64,000 nucleotides of DNA from JAURVT01 sp049059935 (GCF_049059935.1 NZ_JBMGQR010000002.1:105522-169521); one strand, 5' to 3'. Counted from the stretch's first letter, positions 33,385 through 42,120 are shown. Numbers and translations are program-made. The notes: generated by a model from the sequence alone, not told the origin.

Positions 33385-34341
33385 ATGGATCGTGAGGGCC
33401 CTGACGACGCGGTGCGCGACCGCGCGTTCGTCGACGCCGCGATCGGGCAGCTCGTCAACGAGCTGAGCGACTACGCCGTCCTGATCCTCGACCCCGGCGG
33501 GCACGTGTCGAGCTGGAACGCCGGCGCCGCGCGCATCAAGGGCTACACGGCCGCGGAGATCGTCGGCCGGCACTTCTCGGTCTTCTACCCCCGCGCGGAC
33601 GCCGCGAGCGGCCTGTGCGACACGCTCCTCACCGAGGCCGAGATGCAGGGCCGGGCCGAGCACGAGGGCTGGCGCGTCCGCCGCGACGGCACCACCTTCT
33701 GGGCCAACGTGGTGATCACCGCGCTGCGCTCCGGCGACGGCACCCTCCTCGGCTTCGGCAAGGTCACCCGCGACCTCACCGAGCGCAGGCTGGCCGAGCA
33801 GCACCTGGAGTTCCTGGCCAACCACGACCCGCTGAGCGGCCTGGCGAACCGCCGGGCGTTCTCGCACGCCCTCGAGACGCACCTCGCCGAGGCGGGCCGC
33901 ACCGCGTCCGGGTCCCTGCTGCTGCTCGACATCGACCACTTCAAGTCCGTCAACGACACGCTCGGCCACGCGGCGGGGGACGCCCTCATCCGCGAGGTGG
34001 CCGACCTGCTTCGCCAGCACGTCGGCGACCACGGCGAGCTCGCCGCACGCCTCGGGGGCGACGAGTTCGCCCTGCTGCTGTGCGAGGGCGGCGAGCAGCG
34101 CGCCGTCGAGACCGCCCGGTCGATCATCGGACGTGTGGACGCCGAGGTGCGTGGGCGCTACACCACGGTCGACCGCGAGATCACCGTCAGCGTGGGCGTG
34201 TGCGCCATCACCGACGGCCCCACGACCGCGACCAGCGTGCTCGCCGCCGCCGACCTGGCGCTCTACGACTCCAAGCGCGGCGGCCGGCACCGGTTCACCG
34301 TCGCCGAGCTGACCACCACGCGCACCCCGACCGAGGGCTGA
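33385..34341 (+). CDS. PAS-GGDEF diguanylate cyclase
   Basis: Cytoplasmic protein of 318 residues. A PAS sensor domain (about 20-135; LSDYAVLILDPGGHVSSWNAGAARIKGYTAAEIVG and the PAC-like LGFGKVTRDLTERR) joins a GGDEF cyclase domain (about 145-310; LLLLDIDHFKSVNDTLGHAAGD, RLGGDEFALLL). The intact GGDEF motif predicts synthesis of c-di-GMP. The RxxD product-inhibition site expected five residues before GGDEF is absent, so feedback control is not expected. No membrane segment is seen. The MshEN-type glycosyltransferase elsewhere in the window is a possible target. Confidence 0.93.
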   Translation: MDREGPDDAVRDRAFVDAAIGQLVNELSDYAVLILDPGGHVSSWNAGAARIKGYTAAEIVGRHFSVFYPRADAASGLCDTLLTEAEMQGRAEHEGWRVRRDGTTFWANVVITALRSGDGTLLGFGKVTRDLTERRLAEQHLEFLANHDPLSGLANRRAFSHALETHLAEAGRTASGSLLLLDIDHFKSVNDTLGHAAGDALIREVADLLRQHVGDHGELAARLGGDEFALLLCEGGEQRAVETARSIIGRVDAEVRGRYTTVDREITVSVGVCAITDGPTTATSVLAAADLALYDSKRGGRHRFTVAELTTTRTPTEG

Positions 34342-34344
34342 GCC

Positions 34345-34920
34345 TCAGTCGATCGCGCCGACGAGCGTCTCCTGGACGTAGCCCAGCCAGTCGTAGATGT
34401 CGGACATGACGACCGTCTGCTCGTCGTCGCTCTCGGACGCGGCCTCGGCGTCCTCCTCGGTCTCGATGCCCAGGCGGACGGCCAGCGCGAGACGCAGGTC
34501 GGTGAGCGAGCGCAGCCACGACTGCACCTCGCCCGGGTCGAGCTCGACCTCGACGGGCGCGGTGTCGGCGTCGTCGGGATCCATGCCGCCGCGCACGAGG
34601 GACTCGATGACGACCTCGGCGTTGGCCACCTTGGCCGTCGACAGACCGCGCTCGGTGTAGCGGCGGAAGTCGCCGGAGGCCTCGTCGTCGTCGCTGTACC
34701 CGTCGGGCAGGAGCCGGTGGAGCACGGGGTCCTCGGGCGGCAGGTGCGACGCCGCCGGCGCGAGCTGGTCGAACAACGGGTCGGGCGACGACTCGCTCGG
34801 CCCGGTGCGGTCCTGCAGCAGCTCGACGACCTGACCGAGGAGGTTGCGCAGCAGGTGCGCCTCGGTGGGCTCGAAGACGCCCACGATGCCGCCGCGGCGT
34901 CGTCGCTTGAAGGGCTTCAC
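34345..34920 (-). CDS. DUF2017 family protein
   Basis: Protein of 191 residues, acidic, with the DUF2017 features: basic start VKPFKRRRRGGIVGVFEPTEAHLLRNLLGQVVELL and a C-terminal helical block around RLALAVRLGIETEEDAE and DWLGYVQETLV. It is regularly found downstream of clpS in actinobacteria, as here (4-bp overlap), which suggests a role near ClpS/ClpP proteolysis, but no function is established. Confidence 0.88.
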   Translation of the reverse strand: MKPFKRRRRGGIVGVFEPTEAHLLRNLLGQVVELLQDRTGPSESSPDPLFDQLAPAASHLPPEDPVLHRLLPDGYSDDDEASGDFRRYTERGLSTAKVANAEVVIESLVRGGMDPDDADTAPVEVELDPGEVQSWLRSLTDLRLALAVRLGIETEEDAEAASESDDEQTVVMSDIYDWLGYVQETLVGAID

Positions 34921-35219
34921 TGGGAGCCGGACTTCTCGAGGGTGGCCCACAGGCCGTAGTCGTGCATGGCCTGCACGTGGCGCTCCATCTCCTCGCGGCT
35001 GCCGCTGGCGACCGCAGACCGGCCGTCGTGGTGCACCTCGAGCATGAGCTTCTCGGCCTTGGCGTCGGAGTAGCCGAAGTAGGACCGGAAGACGTAGGCC
35101 ACGTACGACATCAGGTTCACCGGGTCGTTCCAGACCAGGGTGACCCAGGGCAGGTCGGGCTCCACCACGAGATCGGTCTCGGGGCGGTCGAGCTCGACGG
35201 GCGCGGGGCTTGCAGCCAT
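34917..35219 (-). CDS. clpS: ATP-dependent Clp protease adaptor ClpS
   Basis: N-degron adaptor of 100 residues that delivers substrates to ClpA/ClpC. Motifs: PWVTLVWNDPVNLMSYVAYVFRSYFGYS (NDxxNxxxYV region), KAEKLMLEVHHDGRSAVASG (with the conserved HxxG-type residues) and the C-terminal hydrophobic MHDYGLWATLE. It overlaps the DUF2017 start by 4 bp and lies divergent to the secreted-protein gene. Confidence 0.95.
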   Translation of the reverse strand: MAASPAPVELDRPETDLVVEPDLPWVTLVWNDPVNLMSYVAYVFRSYFGYSDAKAEKLMLEVHHDGRSAVASGSREEMERHVQAMHDYGLWATLEKSGSQ

Positions 35220-35331
35220 TGCCCCATTGTGGCAACCCCGGGCACCGATGGCGACAGCGCCGTCCGCCGTCGGCGTATCACCGACGGCGTCCCGTGCTCC
35301 TGAGCGGCATCGACCACCCAGGAGGACCACC

Positions 35332-36594
35332 ATGCACCGCTCCACGCTCCACCGACCGGCCGTCGCCCTGCTGGCGACGGGCGGCCTGCTCGCCGGCGTC
35401 CTCGCCGGTGGCTCCGCCGTCGCCGACAACGTCAACACCGGCCCGACGTCGGTCGTCGCCGGCGTCGACACCGGGCTGGCCCAGCCCGCCGGCGTCCACC
35501 GCATCGCCAACGGCACCACCTACGCCACCAGCTCGGCCGGGGCCAGCGTCACGGTCTACGCACCGGGCGCCTCGGGCAACGCGGACCCCGTCCGCACGAT
35601 CAAGGGCGCCGCGACCAAGCTCTCCACGCCGACCGGGGTCGACGTCGACGCCAACGGGTTCATCTACGTCGCGAACTTCGGAACGTCCTCGATCACCGTC
35701 TACGCCCCCAACGCCAACGGCGACGCCGCCCCCGTCACCACGATCTCCGGTGCGGCCACGACCCTGTCCGCGCCCGTCGGCATCGACGTGGACCCCGACG
35801 GCACCGTCTACGTGACCAGCGCGGCCTCGGTCCTCACCTTCGGCCCGTCGGCCACCGGGAACACCGCGCCCAGCAGGCGGATCGCGGGTGCCTCGACCGG
35901 CCTGGTCGGCCCGCGTGGTGTCGTCCACCAGGCCGACGGCGACCTCGCGGTCGCCGACCCCGCGAGCAACCGCGTCTCGACCTTTGGCGCGGGCGCGAAC
36001 GGCAACGTCGCTCCCGATCTCGCGATCGTGGGCGGGGCGACCGGGCTCTCGCAGCCGACCGGCATCGGTCAGGACGACACCGGCAGGCTCTACGTGTCCA
36101 ACGTCGGCACCAGCACCGTCACGACCTATCCCCAGGGCGCCGACGGCAACGTGGCCCCGCAGCGCGCCCTCACCGGTGCCGCGACCGGCATGAGCCAGCC
36201 GTTCGCGGTCCAGGTGAGCGCCGACCGCCGCATCGTGACCGCCAACTTCGGCAACAGCAGCCTGCGCACGTTCGCCCCGCTGTTCACCAAGGTCGTCGCC
36301 AAGGCGCCGAGCAAGCCCCGCAACCTGCGGGTCTCGGGCAAGGCCCGCAGCAAGAAGCGCGTCGTCCGCTGGTCGGTCCCGTCGTCCACCGGCGGCGCGA
36401 CGATCACCGGCTACCGGATCACGGTCAGCCACCAGGGCAAGGCCGTGCTCACGCGCACCGTCTCGGCCGGGGCCCGCAAGGCGACGCTGAAGCGATCGCG
36501 GCTGGTGCGGGGCAGGAACCGGATCGTGGTTCGGGCGACCAACAAGGCCGGCAGCGGCAAGGCCGCGGTCACGACGATCCGCGTCAGGAAGTAG
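35332..36594 (+). CDS. Secreted NHL-like beta-propeller protein with C-terminal fibronectin-type domain
   Basis: Protein of 420 residues. The signal peptide is about residues 1-31 (MHRSTLHRPAVALLATGGLLAGVLAGGSAVADN). Residues 40-320 hold about six 45-residue repeats of the form STPTGVDVDANGFIYVANFGTSSITVYAPNANGDAAPV, an NHL/YVTN-type beta-propeller pattern. A fibronectin type III-like domain follows (about 325-420, PSKPRNLRVSGKARSKKRVVRWSVPSSTGGATITGYRITV). It probably acts outside the cell as a binding or scaffold protein; no catalytic residues are seen. The ATG has GGAGG at proper spacing and a strong terminator follows. Confidence 0.82.
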   Translation: MHRSTLHRPAVALLATGGLLAGVLAGGSAVADNVNTGPTSVVAGVDTGLAQPAGVHRIANGTTYATSSAGASVTVYAPGASGNADPVRTIKGAATKLSTPTGVDVDANGFIYVANFGTSSITVYAPNANGDAAPVTTISGAATTLSAPVGIDVDPDGTVYVTSAASVLTFGPSATGNTAPSRRIAGASTGLVGPRGVVHQADGDLAVADPASNRVSTFGAGANGNVAPDLAIVGGATGLSQPTGIGQDDTGRLYVSNVGTSTVTTYPQGADGNVAPQRALTGAATGMSQPFAVQVSADRRIVTANFGNSSLRTFAPLFTKVVAKAPSKPRNLRVSGKARSKKRVVRWSVPSSTGGATITGYRITVSHQGKAVLTRTVSAGARKATLKRSRLVRGRNRIVVRATNKAGSGKAAVTTIRVRK

Positions 36595-36609
36595 CGCAGC
36601 CCCCACGCT

Positions 36610-36650
36610 CCTGGGGTCCGTCCCGTCCGGGGGGAGGGACGGACCCCAGG
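36610..36650 (+). terminator. Hairpin terminator after the secreted propeller gene
   Basis: A perfect 15-bp stem CCTGGGGTCCGTCCC / GGGACGGACCCCAGG (36610-36624 with 36636-36650) encloses an 11-nt loop, 16 bp after the stop codon. Confidence 0.8.
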
Positions 36651-36681
36651 CTTCCTGCTGCCCACGCCCTACGCTGTGGCG

Positions 36682-37983
36682 GTGACGTCCACCGCGCTGC
36701 TGACGGACCAGTACGAGCTGACGATGCTGCAGGCGTCGCTGGCGAACGGGACGGCCCACCGCCGCTCGGTGTTCGAGGTCTTCGCCCGCCGTCTGCCCAG
36801 CGGCCGCCGCTACGGCGTGGTCGCCGGGCTCGGTCGCGTGCTGGACGCGATCGAGGCGTTCCGCTTCGACGACGCCGCCCTGACGTTCCTGCGCGACCGC
36901 GCGATCGTCGACGCCCCGACGCTCGACTGGCTGGCCGACTACCGCTTCTCCGGCGACGTGTGGGGGTACGCCGAGGGCGAGGTCTACTTCCCCGGGTCGC
37001 CCGTGCTCGTCGTGGAGGGCACGTTCGCCGAGGCCGTCGTGCTGGAGACGGTGGTGCTGTCGATCCTCAACCACGACTCGGCCATCGCGTCCGCGGCGGC
37101 CCGGATGGCCGGGGCAGCCGGCACCCGTCCGTGCATCGAGATGGGCTCGCGCCGCACGCACGAGGGCGCGGCCGTCGCGGCCGCGCGGGCGGCGTACGTC
37201 GCCGGGTTCGCCTCGACGTCCAACCTCGCCGCGGGTGCGGCGCACGGCATCCCGACGGTCGGCACGAGCGCCCACTCCTTCACCCTGCTGCACGACACCG
37301 AGCGCCAGGCCTTCACTGCGCAGGTCGAGTCGCTCGGCACGGGCACCACCCTGCTCGTCGACACCTACGACGTCGCGGAGGCCGTACGCATCGGCGTCGA
37401 CGTGGCCGGCACCGGGCTCGGCGCGGTGCGCCTGGACTCCGGCGACCTGCTGGAGATGGCCGGCACCGTCCGCCGCCAGCTCGACGAGCTCGGTGCCACG
37501 GGCACACGCATCACCGTCACGAGCGACCTCGACGAGCACGCGATCGCCGCGCTCGCCGCCGCGCCCGTCGACGGCTACGGCGTGGGCACGAAGCTCGTCA
37601 CCGGCTCCGGCCACCCGACCTGCGGGTTCGTCTACAAGCTGGTGGCGCGCGGCGGTGACGAGCCCGGCTCGGAGCTGGTCTCGGTGGCCAAGCGCAGCAA
37701 GGACAAGGCCTCGGTCGGCGGACGCAAGTACGCGCTGCGCCGCCGCGACGCCCGCGGCACCGCCGAGGCCGAGGTCGTGGGCATCGGCGTGCCGCCGGAG
37801 GACGACGGCGACGACCGCGCGCTGCTCGTGCCGCTCGTCGAGGACGGCGTGCGCGTCGACCACTCGACCCTGGACGACGCACGCGCACGCCTGCAGGCCT
37901 CGCTCGCCGAGCTGCCCGACCGCGCCCGTCAGCTGTCGCGGGGCGAGCCCGCGATCGAGACGCAGTACGTCGGCGGCCGCTAG
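36682..37983 (+). CDS. pncB: Nicotinate phosphoribosyltransferase
   Basis: Enzyme of 433 residues that makes nicotinate mononucleotide from nicotinate and PRPP in NAD salvage. Motifs: LLTDQYELTMLQASL at the start, EMGSRRTHEGAAVAAARAAYVAGFASTSN (catalytic His in RRTHEG), GTSAHSF, VRLDSGDLLEMA and GYGVGTKLVTG. A TACGCT box (36670-36675) lies 6 nt before GTG 36682, so that start is preferred over GTG 36676. With pncA at 49855 the genome can recycle nicotinamide to NAD. It sits in the clpS neighbourhood, as in many actinobacteria. Confidence 0.94.
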   Translation: MTSTALLTDQYELTMLQASLANGTAHRRSVFEVFARRLPSGRRYGVVAGLGRVLDAIEAFRFDDAALTFLRDRAIVDAPTLDWLADYRFSGDVWGYAEGEVYFPGSPVLVVEGTFAEAVVLETVVLSILNHDSAIASAAARMAGAAGTRPCIEMGSRRTHEGAAVAAARAAYVAGFASTSNLAAGAAHGIPTVGTSAHSFTLLHDTERQAFTAQVESLGTGTTLLVDTYDVAEAVRIGVDVAGTGLGAVRLDSGDLLEMAGTVRRQLDELGATGTRITVTSDLDEHAIAALAAAPVDGYGVGTKLVTGSGHPTCGFVYKLVARGGDEPGSELVSVAKRSKDKASVGGRKYALRRRDARGTAEAEVVGIGVPPEDDGDDRALLVPLVEDGVRVDHSTLDDARARLQASLAELPDRARQLSRGEPAIETQYVGGR

Positions 37984-39353
37984 GCCGTCGGCGCCGGGGC
38001 CTCGTCGCCGTTCTGCTCGGCGGGCGTCGCGGACGTCTCGGGCCGGGCGCCGCCGATCGAGTCCATCAGCTGGCGTGCCAGCCCGAAGCCGGCGCCGCCC
38101 ATCGTCATGGCCTTGCCCAGCATGTCCTCGACGCCGTCGGCACCGTTCAGCACGACCATCGTGCCGACCTTCTCGAACGACGACGCCGCCGCGGTGACGA
38201 TGGCCGGGTAGTTCTCGGCCATCTGCTGGGCGACGACCGCGTCGGAGTTGACCGCGAGCGCCTCGGCGCGCGCCTTGATGCCGGCGGCCTCGGCCTCGCC
38301 CTTGGCCTGGATCGCGGCGGCCTCGGCCTGGCCCCTGAGCTTGATCGCCTCGGCGTCGGCCGCACCGCCCAGCGTGGTCTCCTGGGCCTGGCCCTGCGCG
38401 GCCGCGATGCGGGCGTCGCGCTCGCCCTCGGCGGTGACGCGGGCCTGGTAGGCGGCGGCGTCGGCGGGCTTGCGGACCGTCGAGTCGAGCGTGCGGTCGG
38501 TGCGCTGCGCGTCGAGCTCGGCGGTCTCGGTCTCGGCGCGGACGACCTCGCGGCGGGCCCTGGCCTCGGCGAGCGGGCCCGCCTGCGCGGCCTCGTTCGC
38601 GGCGGTGTCGACCTCGGCCTGGTAGCCCTCCTGCTTGATGCGGGAGTCGCGGACGGCCTGGGCGTTGTTGGCGTTGGCCGCCTGCTCGGCGGCGGTGGCG
38701 TCCTGGTTGCGCGCCGCGGCGGCGATGCGCGCCTTGGCCTCGACGTCGGCGGCCTGCGGCTTGCCGAGGTTGGCGATGTAGTTGGAGCTGTCGTTGATCT
38801 CCTGGATCTGCAGGGAGTCGACGACGAGACCGAGCTTCTGCAGGTCGTCGGCGAGCGAGGTGCGGATGTTGGCGGTGAGGACCTCGCGGTTGTGGAGCAT
38901 CTCCTCGACGGTCATGCCGCCGACGATGGCGCGCAGGTGACCGGCGAACAGCTCGTGGATCGTCGACTGCATCTCCTCGGCGGACTGCTCCAGGAAGCGG
39001 CGGGCCGCGTTGGCGATCGAGGACAGGTCGTCGCCGATCTTGTAGGCGACGACGCCGCGCACCTTCAGCGGGATCGACTGGTTGGAGACCGCGTCGACCT
39101 CCATGCCCGTGGAGCGGATGTCGAGCGGCAGCCGGCGGACCGTCTGGAACCCCGGGATCACCATCGTGCCGCGGCCGACGACGATCTTGAACGCCAGGCT
39201 GTCGAGCCGCGTGCCGTTGTCGCCGTGGGCGCCCAGGCCCGAGATGATCAGCGCCTCGTTGGGCTCGGCCACCCGCCACACGGTCTTGAGGAGCAGCACG
39301 AGGACGAGGACGACACCGAGGCCGACGGCCACCGGGATGACGAAACCGGGCAT
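37980..39353 (-). CDS. Flotillin/SPFH-domain membrane protein
   Basis: Protein of 457 residues. An N-terminal membrane helix (about 4-23) is followed by an SPFH domain (about 30-200; EPNEALIISGLGAHG, GVVAYKIGDDLSSIANAARRFL, DDLQKLGLVVDSLQIQEIND) and a long Ala/Glu/Arg coiled coil (205-390). The short tail rich in Gly (DGVEDMLGKAMTMGGAGFGLARQLMDSIGG) is typical of flotillins. It organises membrane microdomains. The upstream 65-residue gene fits the usual NfeD-like partner. The 3' end overlaps pncB by 4 bp (convergent). Confidence 0.93.
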   Translation of the reverse strand: MPGFVIPVAVGLGVVLVLVLLLKTVWRVAEPNEALIISGLGAHGDNGTRLDSLAFKIVVGRGTMVIPGFQTVRRLPLDIRSTGMEVDAVSNQSIPLKVRGVVAYKIGDDLSSIANAARRFLEQSAEEMQSTIHELFAGHLRAIVGGMTVEEMLHNREVLTANIRTSLADDLQKLGLVVDSLQIQEINDSSNYIANLGKPQAADVEAKARIAAAARNQDATAAEQAANANNAQAVRDSRIKQEGYQAEVDTAANEAAQAGPLAEARARREVVRAETETAELDAQRTDRTLDSTVRKPADAAAYQARVTAEGERDARIAAAQGQAQETTLGGAADAEAIKLRGQAEAAAIQAKGEAEAAGIKARAEALAVNSDAVVAQQMAENYPAIVTAAASSFEKVGTMVVLNGADGVEDMLGKAMTMGGAGFGLARQLMDSIGGARPETSATPAEQNGDEAPAPTA

Positions 39354-39381
39354 GGGTCCAGCTTTCCGTTGAGGGTCGGGT

Positions 39382-39579
39382 CTAGGACGTCGGCGCGACG
39401 CGGACGCTGCGGGGCGGGTCGTACTCCATCACCAGGACGGTGTCGCCCACGGCCATCTGGTCACCGGGGACGTAGGGGTAGGCGTAGAACGCCTCGACTC
39501 CCCCGCGCACCGCCACCATGACCTCGCCCACGAGACCGGGGCCGATCGCACCGGTGACGCGTCCGGTCCTGCCGTGCAT
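39382..39579 (-). CDS. Small NfeD C-terminal-like (OB-fold) protein
   Basis: Protein of 65 residues, beta-rich: GAIGPGLVGEVMVAVRGGVEAFYAYPYVPGDQMAVGDTVLVMEYDPPRSVRV. The GPGLVGEV...GDQMAVGDTVLVME pattern resembles the soluble OB-fold domain of NfeD proteins, which partner flotillins. It lies 28 bp upstream of the flotillin gene on the same strand, supporting that role. No membrane helix is present. Confidence 0.7.
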   Translation of the reverse strand: MHGRTGRVTGAIGPGLVGEVMVAVRGGVEAFYAYPYVPGDQMAVGDTVLVMEYDPPRSVRVAPTS

Positions 39580-39620
39580 GCGTGGCTCCAGGGGTTTGGT
39601 CCGCCGGTCGGCTGGCCAGA

Positions 39621-40205
39621 CTAACGGGACTTGGCCCGGACGTGCATGCGTTCCCCCTGCGGCCCGAAGAGGCTGAGGATCTCGGCGGGCTCGGTGCCGA
39701 TCACGCCGAACCAGTGCGGCACGCGGGTGTCGAACTCGACCACCTCGCCCGGCCCCAGCTCGATGTCGTGCTCGCCGAGGAGCAGCCGGATGCGTCCGGA
39801 GAGCACGTACAGCCACTCGTAGCCCTCGTGCACCTGCTGCTCGGGCTCGGTGCGGCGGGTGGACGGAGGGATGACGAACTTGTAGGCCTGCACCCCGCCC
39901 GGTCGTCGCGTCAGCGGGATGATCGTCTGCCCGCCCTTGCGGATCGGGCGCTGGTGCACGCGGGGGTCGCCGGTGGCAGGGGCGTCGACGAGCTCGTCGA
40001 GCGGCACCTGGTGGGCGCGGGCCAGCGGGAGCAGCAGCTCGAGGGTCGGACGCCGTCCGCCGGACTCCAGGCGCGACAGGGTGCTTACCGAGATGCCCGT
40101 GGTGGAGGAGAGCTGGGCCAGGGTGGCGCCCCGCTCGAGCCGGAGCGCGCGCAGGCGCGGGCCGACCGAGCCGAGCACGTCGTCGAGGTCGGAGTCGTCG
40201 TCCAT
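39621..40205 (-). CDS. XRE-family regulator with C-terminal cupin domain
   Basis: Protein of 194 residues. A helix-turn-helix (about 15-70; LRALRLERGATLAQLSSTTGISVSTLSRLESG) precedes a cupin sensor domain (about 110-185; HEGYEWLYVLSGRIRLLLGEHDIELGPGEVVEFDTRVPHWFGV). Such proteins respond to small molecules or stress and usually repress an adjacent gene. It is divergent from a thioredoxin-reductase-like gene and probably controls it and itself through the TTGCC-N5-GGCAA palindrome between them. Confidence 0.9.
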   Translation of the reverse strand: MDDDSDLDDVLGSVGPRLRALRLERGATLAQLSSTTGISVSTLSRLESGGRRPTLELLLPLARAHQVPLDELVDAPATGDPRVHQRPIRKGGQTIIPLTRRPGGVQAYKFVIPPSTRRTEPEQQVHEGYEWLYVLSGRIRLLLGEHDIELGPGEVVEFDTRVPHWFGVIGTEPAEILSLFGPQGERMHVRAKSR

Positions 40206-40214
40206 GCGCTGATC

Positions 40215-40242
40215 TTGCCACTTCGGCAACGATGCTTGTCAA
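40215..40242. promoter_or_regulatory. Operator palindrome within the XRE gene promoter
   Basis: TTGCC-ACTTC-GGCAA (40215-40229) is a perfect inverted repeat. On the minus strand a perfect TTGACA -35 (complement of 40237-40242) lies just upstream of it, so the palindrome falls between the -35 and the start of the regulator gene. This is a classic autorepression layout and would also block the divergent oxidoreductase gene at 40272. Confidence 0.6.
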
Positions 40243-40271
40243 TACCGCACGGGCTGACGCATCGTCGGGGC

Positions 40272-41216
40272 ATGGACGAGACATACGACGTGGTGGTCAT
40301 CGGTGGCGGCGCAGCCGGCCTGAGCGGGGCGGTGGCGCTGGCGCGCTCACGGCGCTCGGTGCTGGTGGTGGACGCGGGCTCGCCCCGCAACGCACCGGCC
40401 GACGGGGTGCACAACTACCTGGGACGCGAGGGGACGTCCCCCACCGAGCTGGTGGCGATCGGACGCACCGAGGCCGAGGGGTACGGCGCGCACGTGGTGG
40501 ACGGCGAGGTGACGTCGGCGAGCCGCACCGACGGCGGGTTCGGGCTCGGCCTCGCCGACGGTCGGTCGGTGCGCGCGCGGCGCCTCCTGGGTGCGACGGG
40601 CCTCGTCGACGAGCTGCCCGACCTCCCCGGCCTGGCCGAGGGCTGGGGCAGCGACGTCCTGCACTGCCCGTACTGCCACGGCTACGAGGTGCGCGACCAG
40701 GCGGTCGGCGTGCTGTCGACCGGACCCATGACCTCCCACAAGGCCCTGATGTTCCGCCAGCTGAGCGACGACGTCGTCCTGCTCCAGCACACCGGCCCCG
40801 CCCTCACCGGCGAGGAGCGTGAGCAGCTGGCAGCCCGCGGGGTGCGGGTGGTCGAGGGCGAGGTCGCCGCGGTCGAGCGCACGGACGGCCGGCTGACCGG
40901 CGTGCGTCTGGTCTCCGGCGAGGTGGTCCCGATGCAGGCGCTCGTCGTCGCCCCGCGGTTCCTCGCCCGTCCAGGCCCGCTCGCCGACCTCGGCGTCACG
41001 ACGTCCGACCTCGAGGTGGCCGGCCACGTCATCGGCAGCCAGGTGGTCGCCGACCCGATGGGCGCCACCGAGGTGCCGGGCGTGTGGGTGGCGGGCAACG
41101 TCGCCAACGCGATGGCCCAGGTGGTGGTGGCGGCCGGGCAGGGGCTGATGGCGGGCGCGGCCATCAACGGCGACCTGATCGCCGAGGACGCCAGGGCTGC
41201 CACCATGGCGTCATGA
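40272..41216 (+). CDS. Thioredoxin-reductase-like FAD/NAD(P) oxidoreductase
   Basis: Flavoenzyme of 314 residues. N-terminal FAD motif is DVVVIGGGAAGLSGAVALARS (6-26), the redox-active CxxC is in CPYCHGYEVRD (about 134-144), and the C-terminal GVWVAGNVANAMAQVVVAAGQG binds FAD. It resembles fungal/actinobacterial TrxR-like oxidoreductases that oxidise dithiols in small molecules or regulate redox, not a housekeeping TrxB (the NADPH site GxGxxA is degenerate: VGVLSTGPMT). A neighbouring XRE-cupin gene and a dihydrofolate-reductase-like gene (4-bp overlap) form its context. Confidence 0.87.
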   Translation: MDETYDVVVIGGGAAGLSGAVALARSRRSVLVVDAGSPRNAPADGVHNYLGREGTSPTELVAIGRTEAEGYGAHVVDGEVTSASRTDGGFGLGLADGRSVRARRLLGATGLVDELPDLPGLAEGWGSDVLHCPYCHGYEVRDQAVGVLSTGPMTSHKALMFRQLSDDVVLLQHTGPALTGEEREQLAARGVRVVEGEVAAVERTDGRLTGVRLVSGEVVPMQALVVAPRFLARPGPLADLGVTTSDLEVAGHVIGSQVVADPMGATEVPGVWVAGNVANAMAQVVVAAGQGLMAGAAINGDLIAEDARAATMAS

Positions 41217-41788
41217 CCCAGCGCTCGCTCGTCTACTTCGTCGCCGTCAGCCTCGACGGGAGGATCGCCGGCCCCGACGGGTCGTTCGACTCGTTCCCGA
41301 TGGACCAGGAGTACCTCGGCGCGCTCGCGAGCGAGTGGGGCGACGGGTTCCCGACCGCGTTCCACCAGGCCACCGGCAGCACCCCTCCCGGGACCCGGTG
41401 GGACACCGTCCTGATGGGACGGGGCACGTTTCAGCCGGCGATCGACGCGGGCATCGAGAGCCCGTACGCCCACCTGACGCAGTACGTGTTCTCCTCCACG
41501 CTCCGCGCCGAGGACCACCCGGGGGTCCAGGTCGTCGACGAGGACCCGCTCGCGTTCGTCCGCCGCCTGAAGGCCGAGCCGGGCGGCGACATCTGGCTGT
41601 GCGGCGGTGGACGCCTGGCCGGCGCGCTCGCTCCGGAGGTCGACCGGCTCGTGCTCAAGCTCAACCCCGTCGTCCTCGGCGCGGGCATCCCCCTCGTCGA
41701 CGGCGCGTTCGACCCGTCCGTCTGGCGCCTCGTCGCGTCACGCGTCCACGAGATCGGCGTCGTCGTGCTCACCTACGAGCGCGCCTGA
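41213..41788 (+). CDS. Dihydrofolate-reductase/RibD C-terminal-like reductase
   Basis: Protein of 191 residues with the DHFR/RibD-C fold: LVYFVAVSLDGRIAGPDGSFDSFP at the start, TVLMGRGTF for NADPH contact, and DIWLCGGGRLAGALAPEVDRLVLKLNPVVLGAGIPLVDG. Stand-alone members of this family have mostly unknown substrates. The ATG overlaps the previous stop (ATGA), so it is co-expressed with the flavoenzyme. Confidence 0.88.
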   Translation: MTQRSLVYFVAVSLDGRIAGPDGSFDSFPMDQEYLGALASEWGDGFPTAFHQATGSTPPGTRWDTVLMGRGTFQPAIDAGIESPYAHLTQYVFSSTLRAEDHPGVQVVDEDPLAFVRRLKAEPGGDIWLCGGGRLAGALAPEVDRLVLKLNPVVLGAGIPLVDGAFDPSVWRLVASRVHEIGVVVLTYERA

Positions 41789-41812
41789 GGATCCCCGCGA
41801 GCGCTGCGCCGG

Positions 41813-41995
41813 TCAGAGCCAGTTGACGACCACGGGGCACCCGGGCGCGTGCCACTCGCGCGACACCTCGACGCCGCGGTCGAAGGCGACCTCCCGGTGC
41901 CAGTCCGGGCAGTGCGGGCACGACGTCGCGATGTCGTCGGACTCGAAGTCGACCGCGGTCTCCTCACCGCCGACGTCGTCCACGTGGTCCACCAT
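41813..41995 (-). CDS. Small putative zinc-ribbon protein
   Basis: About 60 residues, not recognised. It contains TSCPHCPDWHREVAF and, later, SREWHAPGCPVVVNWL. The Cys-x2-Cys, the His residues and the last Cys could bind zinc. The ATG at 41995 is preferred because GGGAGAGG lies about 9 nt upstream; ATG 42004 would leave no spacing. It lies alone between convergent and divergent neighbours. Confidence 0.5.
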   Translation of the reverse strand: MVDHVDDVGGEETAVDFESDDIATSCPHCPDWHREVAFDRGVEVSREWHAPGCPVVVNWL

Positions 41996-42120
41996 GACGG
42001 TCATCCTCTCCCACCAACATCTTGCACACAAGACATTCGACGCCGACATCCCGGTGGACGGGTGGGCCAGGCGAGGCCGACCGGGGCGGACGGCGGTGCC
42101 GGAGCCCTAGGGTGACCCCT

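Noticed and set aside
35278..39279. Very long minus-strand open frame (over 1300 codons)
   Set aside because: It runs through the opposite strand of the secreted propeller gene and pncB and out of frame with flotillin; composition is that of a shadow frame and no domain is seen.
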